Source of the DNA: an uncultured Megasphaera sp.
Lineage (GTDB): Bacteria > Bacillota > Negativicutes > Veillonellales > Megasphaeraceae
Assembly: GCA_900554215.1 (NCBI GenBank)
Contig: USGG01000027.1
Coordinates: 1 to 23,915 of the forward strand
Length of the DNA stretch: 23,915 nucleotides
Direction: 5' to 3'
Part shown: positions 1-6,524 of the stretch, piece after piece
Numbering within the stretch: the first letter of the stretch is position 1
Layout of the letters: each line of letters opens with the position of its first letter
Position numbers and translations under genes: made by a program
The notes under the pieces: generated by a model
Databases searched by the model: none
Told to the model about the DNA's origin: nothing
Seen by the model: the letters and a program-made list of their open reading frames with translations, nothing else

Positions 1-417
1 AAAAAATCCCGAATGGGTGCCTACGATATGCAGCTTGCCTACCTGCTTTTCCAGATTGGCCGCCGCGTCCCTGGCGACGCCTTCGGCTCCGCCGAAAAAG
101 TATACCGGCGTCTGCCGCAGCGCCGCTTCGCCGACGAGACGGCAGGCCAGATCGATGCCGGCGACCCGCTCTTTAAACTGCTTTCCTATCTGCTCGGCAG
201 CCCACAGCACGCCGGCCCCGTCGGGAACGACTAAGTCCGCGTGCCGCAGGATGTCTGCCAGTTCTTCATCTGACTGCGCTCTCATGACCATCTCCGCATT
301 GGCCGTCGCGATAGAAGCCGCCCTGCCTTCTTCGATGCATTTAAAGGCAAAGGCGCAGGCTTCTTCCTTCGTGACGTTTCCAATGGGGACGGACAGGATA
401 TGTATCGTGCTAGTCAA
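1..417 (-). CDS. WecG/TagA/CpsF family glycosyltransferase, 5' part only (cut by window edge)
   Basis: This is the first 139 residues of a gene running off the left edge. Reading starts at TTG (417-415), 7 nt after a clean GGAGG (425-429); no ATG start is available, so ATG-only gene finding would miss it. Visible signatures are TAN near residues 38-40, the PDG motif at 65-67 (D66, equivalent to the catalytic Asp of TagA), ERVAGIDL near 83-90, and a YFFGG strand-turn near 106-110. The family transfers N-acetylmannosamine-type sugars from UDP-sugar to undecaprenyl-linked GlcNAc at the inner membrane, in teichoic acid, common-antigen or exopolysaccharide synthesis. The acceptor here is unknown because the C-terminal half is missing. 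It starts 21 nt after the guaB stop and is probably co-transcribed with it. Family call is firm; exact substrate is not. Confidence 0.88.
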   Translation of the reverse strand, partial: MTSTIHILSVPIGNVTKEEACAFAFKCIEEGRAASIATANAEMVMRAQSDEELADILRHADLVVPDGAGVLWAAEQIGKQFKERVAGIDLACRLVGEAALRQTPVYFFGGAEGVARDAAANLEKQVGKLHIVGTHSGFF

Positions 418-438
418 CGTATATCCTCCACCTTGCCC

Positions 439-1896
439 TTAGTTTACGCTGTAGTTCGGCGCTTCCTTCGTAATATTGACGTCGTGGGGATGGCTTTCGC
501 GGAGACCGGCGCTGGTAATCTGAATGAACTGCGTGTTTTCGATCATTTCCTTGATGTTGTGGCATCCGCAGTAACCCATGGAAGCTCTCAAGCCGCCGAC
601 CATCTGGAAAATCGTATCGGCGACGGCGCCTTTGTAGGGCACGCGGCCTTCGATGCCTTCGGGAACGAGCTTCTTAGCGTCTTCCTGGAAGTAGCGGTCC
701 TTGCTGCCGTGTTCCATAGCGGCCAGGGAGCCCATGCCGCGGTATTCCTTATAGCTTCTGCCCTGATAGATAACCGTTTCGCCCGGGCTTTCTTCCGTGC
801 CGGCCAGGAGGTTGCCCAGCATGACGACGTTGCCGCCGGCTGCAATCGCTTTGGCCATGTCGCCGGAGTATTTGATGCCGCCGTCGGCGATGATGGGAAT
901 GCCGTAGCGCTGTGCGACTTTAGCGCATTCGTATACGGCGGAAATCTGGGGAACGCCGATGCCGGCGATGATGCGGGTCGTGCAGATGGAGCCGGGCCCA
1001 ATGCCAACTTTAACGGCGTCTACGCCGCATTCGATGAGGGCTTCCGTAGCGGCGCCCGTAGCGACGTTGCCGGCGATGACCGGGAGATGGGGATAGGCTT
1101 TTTTAATTTCCTTCAGCGTCTTCAATACGCCTTCCGAATGGCCGTGAGCCGTATCGATGACGACGACGTCGACCTTCGCGGCTACGAGGGCGTCCAGGCG
1201 GTCTATCATGTCGTGGGAAACGCCGACAGCTGCGGCGGCCAGCAGGCGGCCGTTGGAATCCTTCGCCGAATTCGGGTATTTCGTAGCTTTTTCAATATCT
1301 TTAATCGTGATCAGGCCCTGCAGATTGCCGTCCTTATCGACTAAGGGCAGCTTTTCAATGCGATGCTGGCGCAGGATGGCCTTCGCATCAGCCAAGGACG
1401 TGCCGACAGGAGCCGTGACCAGGTTTTCCTTCGTCATGATATCGCCGATGCGGCGGCTCATGTCTTCTTCAAAACGCATGTCGCGGTTGGTGATGATGCC
1501 GACTAATTTGCCGTCAACCGTAATGGGCACGCCGGAAATTTTGTACTTGCCCATCAATTCGTTGGCGTCGGCCAGCAAATTATCGGGATGCAGGAAAATG
1601 GGGTCGATAATGATGCCGTGTTCGGAGCGCTTTACCTTGTCGACTTCGCGCGCCTGAGCGGCAATAGACATATTTTTATGGATAACGCCGATGCCGCCTT
1701 CACGGGCGATGGCAATCGCCATAGGGGCTTCCGTAACCGTATCCATGCCAGCGCTCATCATAGGGATATTCAGTTTGATATCTTTCGTCAGATTCGTCGA
1801 TACGTCTACCTGGTACGGCAGCACGTCGGATTTCGCCGGTACCAGCAAAACATCATCAAAAGTTAAACCTTTCATACCAAATTTATCAGATCTCAT
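439..1896 (-). CDS. guaB: IMP dehydrogenase
   Basis: This enzyme oxidises IMP to XMP with NAD+, the committed step of cytosolic guanine nucleotide synthesis. The product is 485 residues, the usual family length. It opens with the typical GLTFDDVLL motif (residues 10-18), carries two CBS domains at about 95-205 inside the TIM barrel, and has the catalytic loop GPGSICTTR with Cys305. The flap motif RGMGS follows. An in-frame ATG at 1998 would add 34 residues. I reject it because ATG 1896 has an AGAGGTG ribosome site (1902-1908), matches the family N-terminus, and lies downstream of a good promoter at 1961-1989. recG lies upstream on the same strand; the glycosyltransferase gene follows 21 nt after the stop. 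Confidence 0.97.
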   Translation of the reverse strand: MRSDKFGMKGLTFDDVLLVPAKSDVLPYQVDVSTNLTKDIKLNIPMMSAGMDTVTEAPMAIAIAREGGIGVIHKNMSIAAQAREVDKVKRSEHGIIIDPIFLHPDNLLADANELMGKYKISGVPITVDGKLVGIITNRDMRFEEDMSRRIGDIMTKENLVTAPVGTSLADAKAILRQHRIEKLPLVDKDGNLQGLITIKDIEKATKYPNSAKDSNGRLLAAAAVGVSHDMIDRLDALVAAKVDVVVIDTAHGHSEGVLKTLKEIKKAYPHLPVIAGNVATGAATEALIECGVDAVKVGIGPGSICTTRIIAGIGVPQISAVYECAKVAQRYGIPIIADGGIKYSGDMAKAIAAGGNVVMLGNLLAGTEESPGETVIYQGRSYKEYRGMGSLAAMEHGSKDRYFQEDAKKLVPEGIEGRVPYKGAVADTIFQMVGGLRASMGYCGCHNIKEMIENTQFIQITSAGLRESHPHDVNITKEAPNYSVN

Positions 1897-1960
1897 CTTT
1901 GCACCTCTGTTTTGAAAAATATAAAAACCTAGGGAAATACCCCTAAATAGCTTATCCTTT

Positions 1961-1989
1961 ATTATAGCCGATAAGATGTCATCTGTACA
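1961..1989 (-). promoter_or_regulatory. Putative sigma-A promoter of guaB
   Basis: On the minus strand, TGTACA (1984-1989, 4/6 to the -35 consensus) is separated by exactly 17 bp from a perfect TATAAT (1961-1966). Transcription would begin near 1954, leaving a leader of about 58 nt before ATG 1896. The promoter lies within the 111-nt recG-guaB gap, so guaB need not depend on recG readthrough. Confidence 0.6.
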
Positions 1990-2007
1990 TATTTTCATGA
2001 CATTTTC

Positions 2008-4050
2008 TTAGTTATTTAGCAAACCTTGAAAACGCGTTCCGAACCGCCGCTCCAGAGCCGCATAAATCTTCTCTTCGTCGACGGGGCCCTTCAAATAGTC
2101 TGCCGCCTTGTCCCTGGCGGCCGTCAGCAGCGAAATATCGCGGACGATATCGGCGGCCTTCAAATCGGGCAGCCCGTGCTGGGCGTACCCGAACAGCCGC
2201 CCTGCGCCGCGCAGGAGCAAATCCTTTTCCGCCAGCTCGAAGCCGTCGTGTATTTTTTCCATCCACTGCAGGCGCTGCCGCGTCTCTTCGCTTCCGCCCC
2301 TCGACAGCAGGATGCAGTACGCCTGCTGGCTGCCGCGGCCGACGCGGCCCCGCAGCTGATGAAGCTGGGCCAGGCCGAACCGCTCCGCCCCGTCGATCAG
2401 CATGACCGTCGCGTTGGGCACGTTGACGCCCACTTCGATGACGCTCGTCGCGACGAGCAGGGATATACGGCCGTCCTGAAAGGCTTCCATGACGGCGGCC
2501 TTTTCCTTGCCGGTCATGCCGCCGTGGACGAGGCCGCACGGCCTGTTTTTAAAAACCGTCGCACGCAGCTCTTCATACAAAGCCGTCGCCGCCTGCAAAT
2601 CTACCGTTTCCGACTCTTCTACAAGGGGGCACACTACGTAGCACTGCTGCCCCTGGGCCATGAGCTTTTCCATAAAAGCGTATACGCGGCGGCGCATGGC
2701 CTCGCCGACGGCGTAGGTTTTGACAACCTTGCGCCCTGGAGGCATTTCCCGTATGGACGATACGTCCAAGTCGCCGTATACAGACAGGGCCAGCGTCCGC
2801 GGAATCGGCGTCGCCGTCATAAACAGCGCGTGGGGAGCCCGGCCCTTCCCCTGCAGGGCGGCCCGCTGACGCACGCCGAAGCGATGCTGCTCGTCCGTCA
2901 CGACGAGGCCTAAGTCACAAAACGCGACGTCCTTCTGAATCAGCGCGTGCGTGCCGATAAGAATCTGGACGCTTCCCTGGCGCAGGTCTTCCAGCAGGGT
3001 CTCCCGCTCCTTGGCCGTCGTACGGCCGGTCAGCACGGCGATGCGCACGGGAAGGCCGCGAAACAGCTTGAGAAATTCCTCGTAATGCTGAATTGCCAAA
3101 ATTTCCGTCGGTGCCATCAAAGCACCTTGATATCCGTTTTCGACGATTTTCGTCAGGGCCATGGCCGCCACGACGGTTTTCCCCGAACCCACGTCGCCCT
3201 GTACCAGCCGCTGCATAGGTACTTCGCTTTCCATATCGGCCTGTATATCTAAAAAAGCCTGCGTCTGCCCCTTGGTCAAGGAAAAGGGAAGCTGGGCTAA
3301 AAACTGCTTCAGCAGGCTGCCGTTCGGCCCGCATTTAATTCCTCGCTGTTTCCCTTCCTGACGGCGTCGCAGCAGGAGGCCCAGCTGCATGTCGAAGAGT
3401 TCCTCGAAGGCCAGCTGCTCCCGTGCCTTGCGGCGCATTTCCATAGACGGCGGAAAATGCATGGCCTCATACGCCTGCAGCTCCGGCATAAAGCCGCCGC
3501 AGACACTTCTGCCGCCGTCCCATCCCGGCAGCAGTGAGGGACAGCGCGCCGCTTCCTCCAGGGCTTCCCGCACGGCCCTGCGCACGTCGTTCTGCCGCAG
3601 GCCGTCCGTCAGGCCGTACACGGGAACGAAGCCCTGTTCCTGCGACAGGCCGCCCTGCTCCGTTTCGGGAGAATTCATCTGCCGCTTTCCGTAAGCCCAT
3701 TCGATCTTGCCAAAGGCCGCTACATCCATGCCGACGTGAAACAATTTCTTTTTAAAGGGCTGGTTGAACCAGGTCAGCTCGACGGCGCCGCTGTCGTCGG
3801 CGATAAGCACCTTCAATATAGTCATGCCCCGCCGCGGCCGCAGCTCCTGCACGCTCCGGACTGTGCCGCAGACCAGCACGGGCTCCGATGACGGCGCCGG
3901 CGCGCTGCCAATAGGCCATATGCGGCTGCGGTCCTCGTACTCTCTCGGAAAATACTGCAGCAAATCGCTGATCGTCTGAATTCCCAGCCGGGCAAACAGC
4001 GCTTCTTTCCGCGCGCCGATGCCCTTCAGATGACGAAGTGTCCCATCCAT
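2008..4050 (-). CDS. recG: ATP-dependent DNA helicase RecG
   Basis: RecG is a double-strand DNA translocase that remodels stalled forks and Holliday junctions. The 680-residue length is normal for the family. Residues 1-150 form the N-terminal and OB-fold wedge domain, including a helix-hairpin-helix-like GIGARK opening. Walker A is GDVGSGKT at 285-292, the DEQH box is at 386-389 followed by RFGVRQR, and motif III is TATPIPRTLA. The C-terminal half carries helicase motifs IV-VI (for example QLRGRVGRG) and the RecG-type end with GYAQHGLPDLKAAD. ATG 4050 follows AAGGAG by about 8 nt. It is divergent from rpmB with a 135-nt gap; guaB follows on the same strand. Nothing is missing. Confidence 0.97.
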   Translation of the reverse strand: MDGTLRHLKGIGARKEALFARLGIQTISDLLQYFPREYEDRSRIWPIGSAPAPSSEPVLVCGTVRSVQELRPRRGMTILKVLIADDSGAVELTWFNQPFKKKLFHVGMDVAAFGKIEWAYGKRQMNSPETEQGGLSQEQGFVPVYGLTDGLRQNDVRRAVREALEEAARCPSLLPGWDGGRSVCGGFMPELQAYEAMHFPPSMEMRRKAREQLAFEELFDMQLGLLLRRRQEGKQRGIKCGPNGSLLKQFLAQLPFSLTKGQTQAFLDIQADMESEVPMQRLVQGDVGSGKTVVAAMALTKIVENGYQGALMAPTEILAIQHYEEFLKLFRGLPVRIAVLTGRTTAKERETLLEDLRQGSVQILIGTHALIQKDVAFCDLGLVVTDEQHRFGVRQRAALQGKGRAPHALFMTATPIPRTLALSVYGDLDVSSIREMPPGRKVVKTYAVGEAMRRRVYAFMEKLMAQGQQCYVVCPLVEESETVDLQAATALYEELRATVFKNRPCGLVHGGMTGKEKAAVMEAFQDGRISLLVATSVIEVGVNVPNATVMLIDGAERFGLAQLHQLRGRVGRGSQQAYCILLSRGGSEETRQRLQWMEKIHDGFELAEKDLLLRGAGRLFGYAQHGLPDLKAADIVRDISLLTAARDKAADYLKGPVDEEKIYAALERRFGTRFQGLLNN

Positions 4051-4080
4051 AAAAAAACTCCTTGTCTTTTTCTCATATTT

Positions 4081-4110
4081 ATTGTATCATATCTTGTAGA
4101 CTTTTTATAA
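4081..4110 (-). promoter_or_regulatory. Possible recG promoter
   Basis: On the minus strand, TACAAT (4081-4086) lies 18 bp downstream of TTATAA (4105-4110). The -10 is good and the -35 is moderate. It sits back to back with the rpmB promoter in an AT-rich 135-nt divergent gap. Confidence 0.4.
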
Positions 4111-4117
4111 ATAAAAC

Positions 4118-4146
4118 TTGATTTACCTTATGTTTTATGATAGGAT
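4118..4146 (+). promoter_or_regulatory. Putative sigma-A promoter of rpmB
   Basis: TTGATT (4118-4123), a 17-bp spacer and TAGGAT (4141-4146) precede rpmB, giving a predicted transcript start near 4153 and a leader of about 33 nt carrying AGGGAGGT. Confidence 0.5.
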
Positions 4147-4185
4147 TTATATGTTGTACTGTGATGGTGCAGGGAGGTGTAACCA

Positions 4186-4377
4186 ATGGCAAACTATTGC
4201 GAAATTTGCGGCAAAGGAATGATGACCGGCATGAACGTCAGCCATTCCCATTTGAAAACAAAAAGAACCTGGAAACCGAACATCCAGAGAGTACGCGCTA
4301 TCGTAGACGGCGAAGTAAAACGTATCAACGTCTGCACTCGCTGCCTTCGTTCCGGCAAAGTACAGCGCAATGCTTAA
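4186..4377 (+). CDS. rpmB: Large ribosomal subunit protein bL28
   Basis: A 63-residue ribosomal protein of the 50S subunit. It starts MANYCEICGKG and keeps the bL28 core around the HSHLKTKRTWKPN segment. Four cysteines (C5, C8, C50, C53) make two CxxC knuckles, so this is the zinc-binding form of bL28. ATG 4186 follows a strong GGGAGGT ribosome site. It is a single-gene transcript: its own promoter lies upstream and a hairpin terminator begins about 9 nt after the stop. Paralogous zinc-free bL28 forms exist in some bacteria; whether this genome has one cannot be seen here. Confidence 0.97.
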   Translation: MANYCEICGKGMMTGMNVSHSHLKTKRTWKPNIQRVRAIVDGEVKRINVCTRCLRSGKVQRNA

Positions 4378-4385
4378 TTTCATAT

Positions 4386-4421
4386 AAAAAAAGATGATTC
4401 CCTATCGAATCATCTTTTTTT
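4386..4421. terminator. Bidirectional intrinsic terminator between rpmB and the oxidoreductase operon
   Basis: GATGATTC (4393-4400) pairs with GAATCATC (4407-4414) around a 6-nt loop. The stem is flanked by A and T runs that extend it to 4386-4421 and give U-tracts on both strands. It can end rpmB on the plus strand and the 4437-11402 operon on the minus strand. Confidence 0.9.
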
Positions 4422-4436
4422 ATTGCCATTTTTCAG

Positions 4437-5522
4437 TTATACGCCGGCAATGCGCCTGGCCATGGCGGCTGCCCGCTCTTCCACACCGGGACACTGCAGA
4501 ATGCTGTTCGGGTCGTTTGCCGTTTCGATCTGGGCAAAGCGCGGCGGCAGGGCGAAATTCTTATTGCAGTTCATCGCGTCGATGACCTGCTCGGCTACGA
4601 TGTCGCCGCCGCTGTATCCGGAAACGACGAGAGCATAGACCATTTTCTGTGAAAAGGATGCGAAGTCCTTGCGGAACAAGGCCGTAAGGCGGTTGAAGAA
4701 AGCCGTAATATTGGCGCTTACGGCGTCGTTGTAATTGGGGCAAATCAGGACGACGGCATCGCCGGCGCGAATGGCCGGATAGACCCGTTCGACGATGACG
4801 CCGCCGTAAAAGCATTCGCCCTTTTCACCGAAATGGCGGCACGCCTCGTAGCTGCAGCCCCGGCAGTCGACGACGGCTCCGTTGCGCAGGGAAATTTCTT
4901 CGACATCTACGTCTGCAGGCAGCTTCTTCCGTATCATTTCCCACAGCAGCAGCGTATTCGACGTCTTGCGGCTGCTGGCGTGGAGCACGACGACGCGGCG
5001 CGCCGGACGGCGTCCCTGAGAAAGCTCTGCGGCAAAGGCCGTCGTCTTGCCTACCAGACAGGCCGCGCTTTCTTTATAGGCCTGCATGTTCGTCGCGTCC
5101 AGCAGCATGGCCTGCGTATTAAAATTATACAGAGAGCCCGTCGCTTCGACGAGGGGCTTCCCCGGAAAGGCACAGCCAGCCTGATTTGCCATGAAAATCA
5201 GCTCGCGGCCTATTTTTTTTGTAAATAATTCGCCCGGCCCGTCGACGAGGACCGCGCCGGCCCAGCCGTCCAGACAGTCGGCCTGAAGGGCCAATGCCGA
5301 AATCAGCTGCGCGTATTCGCAGCTGAAGCCGCCGGCAGGCAGGGCCACGGCAAACAGCACGGCCCGTCCCGCCAGCAGGGCGGCAGCGGAACGGCAGGCC
5401 TCGGCAAAGGCCGCGCCGTCGACGGCACGGTATTCCAATCCATGCAAAGCATAGGTCAGCACGCTTTCTAACCGGCTCGTATCGGCGCATTCGCGCCAGC
5501 CGATCTTCACGACTGTCAACAT
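4437..5522 (-). CDS. Two-domain flavodoxin-like NAD(P)H/FMN oxidoreductase
   Basis: A 361-residue protein whose C-terminal half (about 175-361) is an NADPH-dependent FMN reductase/flavodoxin-fold domain. It has a phosphate-binding loop HASSRKTSNT (181-190) and a second flavin-loop region CPNYNDAVSANITAFFNRL (261-279). Between them lies a cysteine cluster, C220, C223, C228 and C237, placed as in iron-sulfur flavoproteins, so an Fe-S cluster is possible but unproven. Residues 1-170 resemble a second, degenerate flavodoxin-like domain without a recognisable flavin loop. No signal peptide or membrane segment is seen, so it is probably cytosolic. The start follows AAAGGGGG by 8 nt, 14 nt after the dehydrogenase-like gene, making it the last gene of a three-gene operon. 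Substrate unknown. Confidence 0.7.
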   Translation of the reverse strand: MLTVVKIGWRECADTSRLESVLTYALHGLEYRAVDGAAFAEACRSAAALLAGRAVLFAVALPAGGFSCEYAQLISALALQADCLDGWAGAVLVDGPGELFTKKIGRELIFMANQAGCAFPGKPLVEATGSLYNFNTQAMLLDATNMQAYKESAACLVGKTTAFAAELSQGRRPARRVVVLHASSRKTSNTLLLWEMIRKKLPADVDVEEISLRNGAVVDCRGCSYEACRHFGEKGECFYGGVIVERVYPAIRAGDAVVLICPNYNDAVSANITAFFNRLTALFRKDFASFSQKMVYALVVSGYSGGDIVAEQVIDAMNCNKNFALPPRFAQIETANDPNSILQCPGVEERAAAMARRIAGV

Positions 5523-5536
5523 GCTTCATTCCCCCT

Positions 5537-6523
5537 TTACACCAGGCGGCACAGATTGATATACGCCGTTTTCAGCCGCTCATACAGGGCGTCGCAGACG
5601 GCGGCGTCTTCATATATGATGCCGTCCCGGGTCATCTGATTCCGGATGCCGAAAAACGCGCCGGCCCCTTCGTCGCCCAAATACACGGAGCCGTAATGCC
5701 ACTGCTCCCGCAGCGTCAGGAGGATCGATAAGGCCGCCGACGACAAGGCCGGAGCAATGTACGGCTTATAGCCCAATTCGCGGACGGCCATGTTGGCTCC
5801 GATGACCAGGTCGGTCAGGGCGCGGGAACGCTCGTCGTCGTAGTCTGTCAGGCTGTCGGCCAGCACTAAGTCCCCGCCGTGAGGCCCGAAGGCCCGCCCT
5901 TCGTTCAGATAGGCGCGGAACTCTTCGCGGCGTTCCGCATAATAGCAGGCCCGGGCGTTCATGACGCCTAAGCCGTAGCCCTGCACCTGCGCCGGCCTGA
6001 GTCCCGACGCCAGCCAAAAGGCCTTGCACAACGGGTCCACCGGGTCGGACACGATGCAGGCCAGGCCGGCAAATTTCGCCGCCTTGGCCAGTTCAGCAAA
6101 ATGGCGTACCAATTCCGTATTCGCCGCCAGCTGGGCCATGCGCACGTCTCCCTGGGCGCCGACAGGCGGCACGCCCTTGCTGGCGCAGAAGATGAATACG
6201 TCGCAGTCGAACAGCGCTTCTTCCCCGACGGCGTACACGGGAGGCAGCGACGGCATGCCGCTTCCTTCCCAATCGGCGAAGGGATAGCGAATCTGATTGA
6301 TTTCCATTTCCAGCCGCCGGATATTGCTTTCATTAATATCGCAGATGCCGATGGATTCGACGACTCCGGCGCCCAGAAGGCGCAGGCCGATGAGCATGGT
6401 CATGCCCACGTCTCCCAAGGCCAAAATATGAACCTTATACGTTTGCTTCCCCAAGGGGCTGCCCGTCAGCGGCAAGGGCGACGTCACCGCCGCCTCGCCG
6501 GGCAATTCATGAATATACCGCAC
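5537..6523 (-). CDS. Lactate/malate dehydrogenase-like protein with altered active site
   Basis: A 328-residue protein with the LDH/MDH superfamily layout: a dinucleotide loop LGDVGMT (36-42), an acidic residue at the end of strand 2 (D62, in CDIN) suited to NAD, a SDPVDPL segment (159-165) replacing NPVD, and FGPHGGD (212-218), where H215 matches the catalytic His. In my hand alignment GLGVMNAR (184-191) replaces GTxLDxxR. R191 is kept, but the Asp of the Asp-His relay becomes M188. The substrate loop (113-128) is also unlike LDH. True lactate dehydrogenase activity is therefore doubtful. The first ~28 residues are an extra extension. It starts at GTG inside TAAGGTG, one base after the stop of the 1625-residue gene, so translation is probably coupled. 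Confidence 0.75.
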   Translation of the reverse strand: MRYIHELPGEAAVTSPLPLTGSPLGKQTYKVHILALGDVGMTMLIGLRLLGAGVVESIGICDINESNIRRLEMEINQIRYPFADWEGSGMPSLPPVYAVGEEALFDCDVFIFCASKGVPPVGAQGDVRMAQLAANTELVRHFAELAKAAKFAGLACIVSDPVDPLCKAFWLASGLRPAQVQGYGLGVMNARACYYAERREEFRAYLNEGRAFGPHGGDLVLADSLTDYDDERSRALTDLVIGANMAVRELGYKPYIAPALSSAALSILLTLREQWHYGSVYLGDEGAGAFFGIRNQMTRDGIIYEDAAVCDALYERLKTAYINLCRLV

Positions 6524-6524
6524 C

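Noticed and set aside
13..442. Two plus-strand frames at the left edge
   Set aside because: They lie opposite the TTG-started glycosyltransferase, which has catalytic motifs and a ribosome site; the plus-strand frames have neither.
1931..1944. AGGG/CCCT mini-hairpin in the guaB leader as a riboswitch or terminator
   Set aside because: Only a 4-bp stem without U-run; no known guanine or other aptamer pattern is visible.
1897..1998. 34-residue N-terminal extension of IMP dehydrogenase from ATG 1998
   Set aside because: It spans the guaB promoter and leader, is unlike family N-termini, and ATG 1896 has its own ribosome site.
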